Part shown: piece after piece, positions 8,901-19,373 of the stretch
Numbering within the stretch: position 1 is the first letter of the stretch
How the letters are laid out: the number at the start of each line of letters is the position of its first letter
From: Sweltsa coloradensis
Taxonomy: Eukaryota; Arthropoda; Insecta; Plecoptera; Chloroperlidae
Assembly (NCBI GenBank): GCA_024449915.1
Contig: JAMZAV010000643.1
Location: 124,001-188,000 of the forward strand
Direction of reading: 5' to 3'
DNA length: 64,000 bases
Position numbers and translations under genes: made by a program
The notes under the pieces: model-generated
Told to the model about the DNA's origin: nothing
Databases searched by the model: none
Seen by the model: only the letters and a program-made list of their open reading frames with translations

Positions 8901-11734
8901 ATAAATTCAAAGTTGTTTCTGAATAGGCGTTGTTGATTCTGTCGTTAATTTGCGGGTGTTCGTACTGTCCATACCACCGATTGATATATTCCCTATTAAA
9001 AATATTGATCTTTGGTTGGTTATCGCTCACTCGTCGATTGCGTCAGGGCCTACAGGGTTGGCTTGGTCACTTTGATTTACTGTCCCCCACTGAAAATCAG
9101 TTAAATAACTCAGTGGGTAGACTCTAAATACAATTTATTTATTATTTATTTATTTAATAACAATTTCTCTTTTATTACCTGTACATGTTATATTTTTTCT
9201 CCCACCCACACCTTCTCTAGAGGTGAGTGAGGGTGGGTCACCCAAAGCCAGGGGGCTGGTTTACTCCCTGGCTTTGGCACTGGCGCGGCTCGCACCGCGG
9301 AACCATAGTCTGGACGCCTCTGGTTCTAACCGAGTGTGGCCTTGCCCGGCTCGGTCAGCAGGCATCCACCACTGTCACATGCTCCCAGGAGTGCGTCAAA
9401 ACCAACAATTGTAGAGGGCAGGGTGTGTGATTTTTTAAATTTTTATTAAAAAAATAAAAAATAATTCTTTAAAATCAGATTTTTATTGATTTAAATAAAA
9501 AATATCAGTGTTTCAAAACTTGTCAAGTTGGTGAGCAGATCAAATACTTTCACAGGCGGTTCAGAAAATATAATTCAAAAATTATTTTAAGGGAAAACTT
9601 TGCCTTAGTCAGTTAAAACTCATGTGTTTGTAGCTCAAAATGAGGAGAAAGTGCATTTAAAGTGCAAATAAAAATCTCCCCTGGTAGAGGGTGTATGCCT
9701 CTTCAAGGTTGCCACAAATTGTGGCATTGTTATTTTTTGCACAACTACTTGTTGAAAAAATACTTTATTTTATGTGATATGCCTTTTATTAAATATGTAA
9801 AAAATATCTCTAAATATCGATGTTTTTGCCCGAATGTGTTTTGAACATCTGCACTTGCTTCCAGATCCAGTTTGTGATGATCATGAGCCACCAGTTCCAG
9901 CTTCTCTTCACCGAGTGCAACTACCCCAAGGGCTTCATGGTCTGGATCGGGCTGCACGGGGTTCTCTTCCTCTTCCTCTTCTCTGACTTCTACAAGACGA
10001 GCTACTCTAGCGGCAAGGGAGGCAGGAGAAGACAGGAGAACGCCGGGGCCTGCATGGTAGGTATCCGCGAGGGGTGAAATGTTTCGGTTGATTTGTTAGT
10101 TAGTCGAGAAACACTCGCGTAGGTGGAATTGACCACGTTTAATACAATCCAGAAAATAACGAAATCAAACCCACCAAGATTTAAAACCAAGTCTACTAAA
10201 GTAAATTCATTTTCTTCTAAAGTTAATGTTAATCATGCTGCATTTTTTAAGTTCTTTCCCAAAGAATGACCTTGACAAGCCTTAGCTATAATTTGAGAAT
10301 TAGAGTTAAATTTTAGAATTTTTAGAATAGTAACTTATGTACTTAGAACATTATGGAAAATAATCCAAAACAATTTTTAAAATGAATGAATGAATTTTTG
10401 ATTGACAAGTAATTCATTCAGACACCATTTAATATTGTTGTAAGAATCCTGGTGTTGTGTGCTTATTTGATTTCGAACTTTGTCCAGTCGAACACAATGG
10501 AGACGGGAAATTTGGCCTGGAAGGCCCGAAAGCTCGGCCCGACTTTCAGGCTGGGCCGTATTTTTAAATTTATTTTCGGGCTTTGGGCCGGGCCGGGCTC
10601 CAGTAACATTGAAATTTCCGGCCAGTTACTACGGTATACTAGTTGAACTAAGAAATACCATCGTAATACAAGCTTATAGTCTTCGAAAGAACTGGGCATC
10701 TAGGCTGACTTTTGGGGTGGGCTGCCATATTATTTTAACCAGTCGGTCCAGGCTCAGGCTGGACAATTTCATATATCAATCATATAACTTTTTTTAGCGG
10801 GGGACAGTTAACCAAAGCGACCAAGCCAACCCCGTAGGCCCTGACGCAATCGACGAGTGAGTAACAAGCAACCAAAGATCAATATTTTTTAATAGGAAAT
10901 ATAGCAATCAGTGGTATGCACAGTGCAAACAACCGCAGATTAACGCCAGAATCAAAAAAGTCGATTCAGCACAAATTTGAATTTATTATGTGCCTCGTTG
11001 CTAGGAATTAGGAAGGCTCCAAAGTCACCGTTTACATATTCCTAAGACAAGAACTGACGGATTTAAGTCCAAATCAGAAGTTAAAAAACTTCTTACTTTA
11101 AAGGGAAAACTTTCTGCATTGGAAGCAGAGACGCTAGCCACAAGACCAACGAGTCACACAAATTTTACATTTTAACTACAAAACATGCATTGATTATTGT
11201 ATATTTAGCATCCCTAGTTAAGGAAATAATCAAGATATGTATATTTTATTTGTTGTTACTAGTACTGAATATCGGTGATCAAATCTGCCATTAAACTGCC
11301 ACCTCCAGCATAAACATGGAGGAAGTCACAAGAGTGAACGTATTTACTTATATTTTTTGTTTTGTTTACAGCCGATAGTGGATGAGAGCAAGAATACAGA
11401 CGCCAACAGCAACGGTGTCCTCAAAAACGGAAACGGGGTGATGTCCAACGGAAACGGTGTGACGTTGACCAAGAGATCCATCGCAAACGGCAATGGCATC
11501 ATCTCCAACGGAAACGGTGTAATCTCGCATGGAAACGGTGTAATTTCCAACGGAAACGGTGTAATCTCCAATGGAGTGTCGAACGGCGCAGTCTCGAACG
11601 GCGTTGCAAACGGACACGCTGTAACGTCGGATTACCCCAGCGAGTACGCGAACGGTTATTCAAACTGTTACTCACACGACATCAACAATGGCTACATTAC
11701 GAATCGAGCGACATCACATCAGAAATTAAAATAA
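5716..11734 (+). CDS. ELOVL: ELOVL locus 1 (fatty acid elongase, 3' part only, one disturbed exon)
   Basis: This is the 3' half of an elongase of very-long-chain fatty acids, an ER multi-pass membrane condensing enzyme that joins malonyl-CoA to acyl-CoA. Recognisable segments: 5716-5841 with [16 protein letters not shown] (histidine box HxxHH); a duplicated segment with HIVMYFYY and T-S-M-Q-M-I-Q (TxxQxxQ spans the intron); 9865-10056 with further membrane helices; and 11372-11734, a hydrophilic Asn/Gly-rich tail ending in TAA. Introns at 6050 and 10057 have GT-AG ends and are in phase 0. As assembled, about ten residues linking GGHSTFF to VHIVMYFYY are missing and a frameshift follows, so the reading frame is broken near 5842. 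This may be a real mutation or an assembly error. The N-terminal exons are not in the window. Confidence 0.8.
5951..6049 (+). CDS. ELOVL: ELOVL locus 1, second copy of the MYFYY segment
   Basis: It reads [11 protein letters not shown] then [20 protein letters not shown], with HxxMYxYY intact, and ends at a GTAAGT donor (6050). Bases 5961-6060 are identical to 5851-5950. The 10 bases just before the repeat (GTGCACATCG) supply the VHI residues that the first copy lacks. A weak acceptor (GTAAGTCAG) precedes it, so whether this copy is spliced in is unknown. It joins in phase 0 to the exon at 9865. Confidence 0.7.
6513..7270 (+). mobile_element. TTGGATGAGCG-family element, full copy (rolling-circle-like, non-autonomous)
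   Basis: This 758-bp element begins TTGGATGAGCGTAGCGAGC and ends with the inverted motif CGCTCATCCAA, then AACGC-loop-GCGTT and TTCCTAG, followed by T. The left flank is T. The interior holds three diverged tandem units (TTATTTCTCATGAAAATCG near 6723, 6884 and 7042, period about 160 bp). It has no target duplication and no coding region. The asymmetric inverted repeats, 3' hairpin and CTAG|T end point to Helitron/Helentron-type rolling-circle transposition. The class is inferred. Confidence 0.7.
7397..7831. mobile_element. non-autonomous hAT element with perfect 8-bp target duplications
   Basis: The element at 7405-7823 has inverted ends CAGGCGCGTAGGAACG and (reverse complement of the right end) CAGTGGCGTAGGAACCGG. 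It is flanked by identical AGACAGAC octamers at 7397-7404 and 7824-7831. An 8-bp duplication and CAG..GGCGTA-type ends are characteristic of the hAT superfamily. At 419 bp, with no reading frame, it must be mobilised in trans. Confidence 0.85.
8044..8301 (-). pseudogene. hAT transposase C-terminal dimerisation region, decayed
   Basis: Read on the minus strand, one frame from 8301 to the stop at 8046-8044 contains the hAT C-terminal dimerisation signature: FPNLF..., then [17 protein letters not shown], then NRLR...[10 protein letters not shown]. It has one in-frame TAA (8209-8211) about 30 codons in, and no upstream catalytic domain is visible. The (S/A)xSAERxFSxLK..K..LR pattern is diagnostic of hAT transposases and their domesticated relatives. 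An ATAG preceding 8301 could be a splice acceptor, but a dead transposon end is the simpler reading. It sits some 220 bp from the small hAT element at 7405-7823, though descent from the same family cannot be shown. Confidence 0.8.
8709..9160 (+). repeat. SINE-I, full-length tRNA-derived copy
   Basis: The head (8728-8796) resembles tRNA-Gly(UCC): an A-box in GTGGTTAGCGT, an anticodon stem-loop TCTGC-TTCCAAT-GCAGA, and a B-box GGTTCGATTCCC. It is preceded by a partial second head (GGCTCGTTGGTCTTTGTGT). A body of about 330 bp follows, shared with copies at 2361, 10780, 27253, 31980 and 33798, and the element ends in a TTTA-rich tail. This is the best reference copy of the family in the window. 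Confidence 0.85.
9190..9428 (+). other. GC-rich structured block in intron
   Basis: This block is markedly GC-richer than its AT-rich surroundings. It contains a perfect 12-bp stem CCAAAGCCAGGG (9242-9253) / CCCTGGCTTTGG (9266-9277) with a 12-nt loop, and a flanking CCCACCC / GGGTGGG inverted pair. No open frame with a recognisable protein and no RNA family was identified. It may be a structured repeat. Confidence 0.3.
9865..10056 (+). CDS. ELOVL: ELOVL locus 1, penultimate exon
   Basis: The acceptor is TTGCTTCCAG at 9864 and the donor GTAGGT at 10057. The 64 codons read [20 protein letters not shown], then a [13 protein letters not shown] segment and FSDFYKTSY. This supplies the final Q of TxxQxxQ and the last membrane helices. 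The tail [12 protein letters not shown] is basic and cytosolic. Both phases are 0. Confidence 0.9.
10500..10770. repeat. possible DNA-transposon remnant rich in GGCCCG/CGGGCC
   Basis: Mutually complementary GC-rich words (GGCCCGAAAGCTCGGCCCG, GGGCTTTGGGCCGGGCC, GGTCCAGGCTCAGGC) cluster here against AT-rich sequence. Such composition is seen at ends of some hAT-like elements, but I could not define inverted termini or a target duplication. Confidence 0.25.
10780..11156 (-). repeat. SINE-I copy, antisense
   Basis: The reverse complement matches the SINE at 8709-9160, from the GACTTGTTGGTC-like head (ending 11156, with TTCCAATGCAGA) through the conserved body to the GGGGGACAG block. The internal B-box region is shortened. 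It also provides the empty site used to read the nested insertion at 32139. Confidence 0.85.
11372..11734 (+). CDS. ELOVL: ELOVL locus 1, last exon with Asn-Gly repeat tail
   Basis: The acceptor is TTTGTTTACAG at 11371, entered in phase 0. It encodes [15 protein letters not shown], then repeated SNGNGVI-type heptads (about 11414-11620), then [18 protein letters not shown] and HQKLK, with TAA at 11732-11734. It is hydrophilic and cytosolic, with no membrane segment. The repeat is a coding minisatellite of about 21 bp units, and antisense frames across it are open only because of it. It lacks a canonical KKxx end, unlike locus 2. Confidence 0.85.
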   Translation, partial: PIVDESKNTDANSNGVLKNGNGVMSNGNGVTLTKRSIANGNGIISNGNGVISHGNGVISNGNGVISNGVSNGAVSNGVANGHAVTSDYPSEYANGYSNCYSHDINNGYITNRATSHQKLK

Positions 11735-11769
11735 CGAACCTTGTTTTTATAATAATAATTAAAGAACAA

Positions 11770-11775
11770 AATAAA
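11770..11775 (+). promoter_or_regulatory. candidate polyadenylation signal, ELOVL locus 1
   Basis: AATAAA lies 36 bp after the stop codon, followed by a GTG-containing stretch. It is the nearest candidate, but many AT-rich hexamers downstream could serve a longer 3' UTR. Confidence 0.45.
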
Positions 11776-13399
11776 ATCAGTGTTTACCTACAAACTCGTG
11801 GTGAAAGTGAAATCTCATTAATACATCGACTTGTATAGTTTCATCATCAAAGCCAATTCATTTTGCTGTATATTCTGTGGCCCACTCTCAAAAGTTGGCC
11901 GAATGTTATTCTGTCGAGTAGAATGTCGATATGTTACGAGGAGAATCACCCCCGTTGTAGACTTTGCTCTCGAGTCCCTTATCCCGCGACACTTGCTCAT
12001 TCTGAACATGGAGCATGAGGAGAGTGGTGAAGATATGACACAAGCCTTGCTTTGCGTGTTTACGTTGGTCGTTGATACAATGTTCGTGGTTTTGCTCTCA
12101 TATGTTTGGATTCGACTAATCAAAGCCCTTGGTTGAGATTGGAGTTGGTTCAGGGAATCGTAACATTAACTTTCTACATTGCAGCAAAGAAAGAGACTGG
12201 CATCATGGTGCTGATTTTCATTGGACTCGTCAAACTACCTGCCTTGACATAGATTTTGAGTTTAAGGTAGCTCAAGCGTATCTCGAAGTGACACACAATA
12301 TTTGTATTATACAGTATCCTACACAGTACTGGTACATACAGTAATATTTTTAAAAAATTTGGTGCTCTGGACTAGTACCTTTTTAAATATTCAGGGGCAA
12401 TGTTGGAAGGTAATCCTATCCCATAGTATGGGAAACATGGAAATGCATGCACTTTCCGATCTTAGGGTACTTATGATTGCAAATAACTTCTCGCAAAAAT
12501 GATTTATATTTTTAAATGTCTTAGCTTTCTTGAGTTAGTAGTTACATTACCTTTTACTGTAAGTCTGCAGAAATAGGAAAAGTGCTGTACTTGCTAGAAT
12601 TTATAATAGTATACAAATACATATTATTTATTATGGTTGTGCAAAAGAATTCAAATAACTATTGTTGTTATATAAACTGTATCATAAATGTAAAGTTAAA
12701 TAGAAGTTTTGGTACTTATTTGGAGAAAGAAGAAAGGGGAGGGGCCAAAGAAGAATTCTAAAGTTTAGACCTGCAATAGTCTAGACCATACAACTTATTT
12801 ATTTATTTCAATTAGTGTGGAAGAGGCCAACCAATCTAAATGAGCCTACTAGGAAATAATATGTAATATACTACCAAAATTACTAAAGAGCAAATGCCTC
12901 TGCCAGAGGTATAAAAGCCTTACCGTAGCTAAAAGAGTAATTTTCACAACTGGTAAAAGATAATAAAAATTGAAGCCGTAATAGATCAGGTCAACAGATG
13001 TAGAGATGTACGTATGCAATAACTATTTATTTTGATGTATATAATTCAATTTCATGGTGGCAGTTCTCATCATGATGCTCGTACAGATTGCAACTGCTGT
13101 TAGTGTTTTCATTTGATGTGTAAAGTATTTCATTAGTATTTGTTAACTACAGTAAATATTAAATACTGCGTAAAAGCAAAACAATATTTTAAAAAAGCAA
13201 AACAACCCACTTTCATTTTTTACTACAAAACCATTTGAATACCACAATTGACCACATGTGTATCATAACTACAAAAATCATACCGGTACTTGAATTCACT
13301 TTATTATTTTAAATTTTTAAATGCGTGCATAACTTCTTGAATACCGGTACTAACCTACAGCTTTAATTTACAAAGGTGAAACAATTTTAGAGTAGGTCT

Positions 13400-14132
13400 G
13401 GTTTAAGATCATGATGTTTTTTGGACTATACACTACTCAAAATAAAACAAAGATTACGATATTTCAAAGGTTAATCAACCTCCTTCATCAGGTCTTTAAT
13501 GACAGTTGAAACAAGACAACAGAATGGGCTTTAAAACAAATAAACAATGCCAACTAAACAAATCAAATTACACCAATCCACCAAAGAATCATAATAATAA
13601 ATGTGGTTGTAGTTGTTGTTGTAACATAAAAGAACTTATAAAATTTACAAAACAAACAAGAAGAAGAAACATTATGTCTTATTAGTTACAAAAACTTTCC
13701 AAATTCCAGGAAAATCAATGCTAGGTGCACTTATCACATTATTACTAACAGACATCAATGCAAAGAGGCTGCATTGATGTCTGTTAGTAATAATGTGATA
13801 AGTGCACCTAGCATTGATTTTCCTGGAATTTGGAAAGTTTTTGTAACTAATAAGACATAATGTTTCTTCTTCTTGTTTGTTTTGTAAATTTTATAAGTTC
13901 TTTTATGTTACAACAACAACTACAACCACATTTATTATTATGATTCTTTGGTGGATTGGTGTAATTTGATTTGTTTAGTTGGCATTGTTTATTTGTTTTA
14001 AAGCCCATTCTGTTGTCTTGTTTCAACTGTCATTAAAGACCTGATGAAGGAGGTTGATTAACCTTTGAAATATCGTAATCTTTGTTTTATTTTGAGTAGT
14101 GTATAGTCCAAAAAACATCATGATCTTAAACC
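13400..14132. mobile_element. palindrome with two 363-bp arms and 7-bp spacer
   Basis: The left arm 13400-13762 and right arm 13770-14132 are reverse complements, identical over every stretch I compared, with AAGAGGC as the only spacer. No coding region. No target duplication is evident. It may be a very young foldback element or a fold-over artefact of sequencing or assembly. Confidence 0.85.
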
Positions 14133-17100
14133 TACAGCTTGTTTAGGCCCTAATGTAGACGACTAATTCGTATTTTATCTACTTATTTTAATCATGAGTA
14201 TCTGTGTTATCTTCATAATTTAAAAAAATCTTTTAACACTAGATGTAGTAGGTACATTTGCTCGAGCTACCTTAAGTTTGCTAAACCTTCCGGCTAAGTT
14301 TCGTAAACTCATTTGTCTCATGACGCTGAAGTGGTTTCTTTATTCTGAACGTCTTGGCAGCTGTCACTAGAAGAATCCTTCCTTCTCTTGATGAACCTTG
14401 TCTCTATTATTCTGTGTGGATGCTTTAATGCTGTCCGTAAATGCAAATCTCTGTTGCCTAATTTGCCAATATGCCATGCAGCTACTTTAACATTTGAATG
14501 GAAACTTCACTAACAGCATAATGTTTCCAACATGAGGCAGTAAGACTTTCTGTACCGACCCCCACCCATAATGTTCAATACGATTCAGTGGAGAGGTGTA
14601 ATTTCACGATGTGCTTGGCCACAATATAAGGGTATTATATTAGTCATAAAAGAACAGGATTGTGACATATGTACTCTATTGGTTATCTGTATTGCTTAAC
14701 AAAAATATGCCTTGTGGCCGATTCCTTTGCATATCTTTTACAGTCTTGTTGTGTGCGATAAGAATTTGTAAGAAAAGAATGTACGCATGAAATTGTGATT
14801 TGTATGGAGGAGCTAGGTCAGTGGAGTTGGAAACTTAGATCAATCTAGCAACTACCAATCTGTGCAGTTCTCTCAACGAGTTTCATATCATAAAATGTAG
14901 ATGGTTAATGGGGGCTGCTTGTCTCTCCCCCCTCCCCCCCAGTAAAAGATTTATTAGGTACCGTTCCGGTAGATTGAACAAGTCCAAACAAATCAACAAT
15001 ATTGTCTGAAGGTAAAACACCAGTCACCCAATGATCATCCATATCGTTCTTGGAAATAGTTGCAATCACATCCTGTATTCGGAGGGCTTTGCTGCCACAC
15101 GCTAACAATCTGGTGTATTGTTTTTTAAAATGGCAGGTCTACTTCGAAGGCGCCTTTGAGTAAAGACCCCGCATTGAAAATAAACTTTGTACATTAATTT
15201 GCAAGTTCTTAAATCCAGTGGATTAATTGAAACATTTGAACATATTAACACACACGCAAGTGTAGATACATGATGTGGCAAAAAGACCCCTTTCACATCC
15301 TTTGAATGAATTATGCTTAAACACATTTAACACTCTTAGCAAAGATTTAATAGTTATTTTTTAATAAATAGTTGTTTTATTATTCTGTTTTGTCTCGCTC
15401 CTTCATATGAAGGCGTACTCCTGTGGTAAGCACGTTACTTGTTGCGTTCTCTATGAAAACTAAATCAATCTCATGCTTTAAATGTCTTTGCCCTCAAAGA
15501 GGAAATAAAGTTTAATAATGCAACGTAAACATACATTAGTATTTGCTAAAATTGTGTAACCAAGATCATATAATTAAGTTGTAAGCGCAGGTACTGTGGG
15601 ATTTTTCGTGCACCCGAATGCCTTTGGCTGAACTCGATTGCAATGTGATGTTAAAATATTATATAAACTAAGATGGGACCACGTAGTATGTATACGAGTG
15701 TGAAACACTGTCAGCCATTCTAGGTTTATCGTATATCTTGTGATAACTGAAGGTTGATAGAACGTTACTTGTACGATCGAGGGCTCGACTAAATTACTAG
15801 GTGATCCATCGCATAACAATCGCAAATATCGCGCACAAAGGTCTTGTGTCACTTGTTGATGCATGTACATATCTTGTGCTTGGCCTTACTAAATCATTAA
15901 GTGAGTAAATATGAATCATGTCTTACGATATCTCAATTCTTCCTTAGGAAGGCCCATGCACTGCTAAAACCTTTGGTTACAGCATTACAATCTTGAGTGA
16001 AGAGGGTAAATTTGACTCCAAATGAAACCATCATTCCTGATGGAGATTTCTTGAAGTGACGTCAACAAACGTCGAAAGTCCTCCGCTTCTGATCGTAATT
16101 TTTGCTTTGGCCTTTCTAGTGCTTCTGTACATTTCTGTGCATTGCTCGTCAATAAGACTTCCCTTCTGTATCTCGTGTCTCCTCGTAGTACTTAAGGAAG
16201 AGTATCGATTCGTTATTTAACAATCAACATTAGGCTGCTGATGCTAGACTATTTTCTACTTGCTGCTAAAATGGATTAATCCTTGGGCCTTAAAAACAAA
16301 GTATTGTTAAGAAAACTGTGTTTATGGGCTAAGAGCTTGCAGGAACTTATTCCTAATGAATGTTCAATGTATTTCATTTACAAGCTTGCTTATATGGCCA
16401 GGATTCCAATACTTATGTCTTGTCTTGTCATATAATAACCTTTGTAAATGTAATATTTGGTGTGGAATCTAGAAAAGCACCTCATGTGGAGTACTATAGG
16501 TCCTACATCTACATAGAGTAAGCCTTAATATTTATCTTTAAAATTAATAACAAATTTGTTTTGGAATTGCGAGTCAAAACACCAAATCCCGTTGTTTAAT
16601 TGTTTTACAAGTTAAAGGTGATGCATTGTTAAATTTTGTCTCAAAAATGCATTTACCGGTATAGATTATTTGCTCGATACACTTTATATAATCATAGAAC
16701 TGAGAATATAATAATGAAAAGATCTTACTCGATAAAGGGGTATGGTTGGAGAAAACTCTGTGAACTTTGTTATTGTATATCATTGCATATTATGACTTTA
16801 ATCTTTAAAAGAGAACTTATGGTGGGTTGTTTATCATTGTTGTTATTGTTATTATTGTTGTCTTATTTTGTGAATAATTCTTTACATTTTGTCCATCTTG
16901 TTTTTTGTAGTTGGTATTTTAAAGATGTTATTTCGTAAAATATGATAATCACTTTCTTTACTTTCTAACATTGTTTTTTATGGAGATTGAAAATTTGAGA
17001 ATGGAATTTAAAGTCTTAAAAGTTAATTCACTTGGAAAGTTTAAAACATCTTTTTGTTGTGATACTTACTGTAAATGTTTTGAAAAATCATTGTCTTTTA

Positions 17101-18134
17101 TCTAGAAGGTAATGAATAATATTGTGAGAAATTATCTAGCCTAAAGCCACTGCCAAAATGTTTAGGTAGAACCAAGAATGTGACCAAACAAAATGTTGAG
17201 AAATTTAAATGTTGTAATACTTACGAAATATATATTAAAATATGTACTATAACAAATATTATAAAACCTTTGTGTATAAGATATGTTGTATGCATTTCTA
17301 ATTTTATCGCTAACTTCTTTGCCTTGTTAGAGGGAATTCCCCATTACTGAGAATTAATTTTGTAGAAAACTAGCCTTAAAGGGTATCTGGGCCAATTCCG
17401 CAAAAAAAAACATTAGTTAATTTTTAGGCCTGCATTATCCTTTTATAACTTAATTTAAAAAATGCGACGATGCAGTTTTTCAATCATTTTAGTGTCTAGA
17501 ATAATATTTAATCAAATGATGAAATACAACCTCATAATATGTGGAGCTCAAAGTGATGTATTTTAAATTTAATTTGCTTAAAATTTGTTTCCATACTAAA
17601 GTTGCCCATTATATTTCACTTCAATGAGACAATGACACTTTTTGGAAAAACACAACAAACATTGTCTTGTCTTATTACATTCCACTGTTTTGCCCCAAAT
17701 AGTTTTGTCAATTTTTTTCCGCAAAAATATCCTCTTGTTGAAAGTCCTCCACGAACCTATCAGATCGAAGTAACCAATGTTGTTTTGATTTAAATTTTAA
17801 ACCCTGGTAATACTGTCATTAAATTACAAATGATTTCTTTAAATGGCATGTATGGCAAATTTATAAATATAGTGCCTACTAATTGTTATCAATGTCTGCA
17901 AGTGTTCACATCGTGATAATAAATCAGGCAATCGGACACAATTGCATAAGGCTAACTATCTTGTACTTATAGCAGTAATTAACAGTAGGCTACCTAGTAC
18001 CTACCTACTGCAACGTATGGAATTATTCACTCAATCAATAGTAACATAGTCTAGAGATTAAGCCAGATGGGATGGACAATCTAACAAATTTACATTTCAA
18101 AATTAGTTTGGAAAAGGCCAACTGGCTAGTTTAG

Positions 18135-18378
18135 TTTAGATTGGAGAAGGGTTGACAGGTTGGGAAAGCATAGAGAACATAAAGCCCAGCCTGAAGGGCT
18201 GAAGGCGATAAAACTTTTTCTTGCTGATTTCAACACTGCAGCTAATTTAAAGTTTTTGTTTTTACTTTAAATTAGCTGCAGTTGTCATCAGCAGGTGAAA
18301 AGTTTTGTTGCCCTCAGCCCTTCATGCTCTTTGTGTTATCTATGCTTTCCCAACCTGTCAACCCTTCTCCAATCTAAA
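18135..18378. mobile_element. foldback element
   Basis: Arms starting TTTAGATTGGAGAAGGGTTG pair with their inverse ending at 18378, with moderate divergence, around a short centre (TTTAAAGTTTTTGTTTTTACTTTAAA). The 15-mer AAATTTACATTTCAA occurs as a direct repeat at 18086-18100 and 18376-18390, close to the element edges, which suggests (but does not fix) the target duplication. Confidence 0.65.
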
Positions 18379-18548
18379 TTTACATTTCAATAATATTGCT
18401 CAACACCACAACAAATAAACTAATAAACAGAACAACTAAACTGATTTTTAGAACAGTATTGTTAATAAAATGCAATGTTTTGGACTGTAGGCCTATTTTA
18501 CAAATTGTTATTATAATAATAAAACAAAATAAAATAACTGAATATTTA

Positions 18549-18623
18549 GGGCACTTTCAACACCAATGGCAACAATAAACAACAAATAGTAGTTGCATTT
18601 TTGGAAAAGTGTTGAAAGTGCCC
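18549..18623. repeat. short hairpin, 15-bp perfect arms
   Basis: GGGCACTTTCAACAC (18549-18563) and its exact inverse (18609-18623) enclose a 45-nt AT-rich loop. It could be a tiny MITE or solo terminal repeats. Confidence 0.5.
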
Positions 18624-18990
18624 AAAACAATCTGTTTTTCTATTTTAATTTATTATTAAAATTTAAAATAAAATATTCTGTTCAAAAATTGCATTTTGAT
18701 AAAATTAATATTGTACCTTGCTGATGTATTGAAAACTTTGTTCACAGTGGACCCCTACTGTCTATAGTTTTAACCAAATCACACTCTGCTCATCAATCAT
18801 CATATGTTTATACGTGTTGATGTTTTGTATTTTACTAGTACATTAGGTATTGAGAAAATTTATCAATTGAAAGCAAAGTTGATGGCTATCACAAAACTAA
18901 ATCTAAAACTTATGGTGTGTCCAACCAAGTAGGCTACTAGTACTTGACACCCTGCCATGTATAATAAGTTAATAACAATGATAATGATGA

Positions 18991-19026
<36 letters not shown>

Positions 19027-19096
19027 TTTTTTATCATTATGAATATAAAGTTTTTAAGCATAAGCCCGCTTTAAGGTCATAGTTATTGATTCATAG

Positions 19097-19190
19097 CAGT
19101 TGTCGAAAAAGTTTGCCCCGACTGGGGTTCGAACCCAGAATCTCCGACTTAACGTGCCATAGCTCTACCAATTGAGCCACCGAGACAACA
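19097..19190 (-). tRNA. tRNA-like sequence, probably SINE head or tRNA pseudogene
   Basis: The minus strand reads GTCTCGG-TGGCTCAATTGGTAGAGC, an arm containing ACGTTAAG, a CTGGG-TTCGAAC-CCCAG T-arm and TCGGGGC. All seven acceptor pairs form if G-U is allowed, but the anticodon stem is badly mismatched, so a functional tRNA is unlikely. Confidence 0.45.
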
Positions 19191-19289
19191 GAACAAACCT
19201 TTACTAAACTGCTAGTTGTTGTGAATGTTGACCTCCATGATTATTATTATTATTAGTAGTAGTAGTAGTAGTAGTAGTAGTAGGTAGTA

Positions 19290-19364
19290 GTATACCAATA
19301 GCTCAGTTGGTAGAGCATCGGTTCAAAAAGCCGGAGGTTCTGGGTTCGATCCCCAGTCAGTGCA
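19290..19364 (+). tRNA. tRNA-like sequence, degenerate
   Basis: A clear D-arm (TAGCTCAGTTGGTAGAGC), an imperfect anticodon arm with an AAA-centred loop, and a good T-arm (CTGGG-TTCGATC-CCCAG) are present. The 5' acceptor strand does not pair with the 3' strand (TCAGTGC), so this is a pseudogene or SINE head. It lies just right of an AGT microsatellite and just left of the palindrome at 19374. Confidence 0.45.
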
Positions 19365-19373
19365 AACTTTTAC

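Larger units (their letters stand above)
6050..9864 (+). other. intron of ELOVL locus 1
   Basis: This is a GT-AG intron of about 3.8 kb. It holds a complete rolling-circle-like element, a small hAT element with perfect 8-bp target duplications, a decayed hAT transposase end, a full SINE-I and a GC-rich structured block (all listed). The remaining AT-rich stretches (6061-6510, 8310-8700, 9430-9860) show nothing I can name. Confidence 0.7.
10057..11371 (+). other. last intron of ELOVL locus 1
   Basis: This is a 1.3-kb GT-AG intron with a good polypyrimidine acceptor (TTTTGTTTACAG). It contains a GC-rich GGCCCGAAAGC-type block at about 10500-10770 and an antisense SINE-I at 10780-11156. I see nothing else in it. 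Confidence 0.75.

Noticed and set aside
11344..11617. Antisense open frames opposite the last ELOVL exon
   Set aside because: They are open only because of the NGNGV coding minisatellite on the + strand. The sense frame joins correctly to the preceding exon.
14034..14075. Hammerhead ribozyme core (CTGATGA ... GAAA) inside the perfect palindrome
   Set aside because: An AGGTT-GATT-AACCT hairpin lies between the core boxes, but it does not abut them correctly, and stems I and III with a cleavage site could not be found.
19290..19364. A functional tRNA gene
   Set aside because: The acceptor strands do not pair and the anticodon stem is poor, so it is kept only as a tRNA-like sequence.
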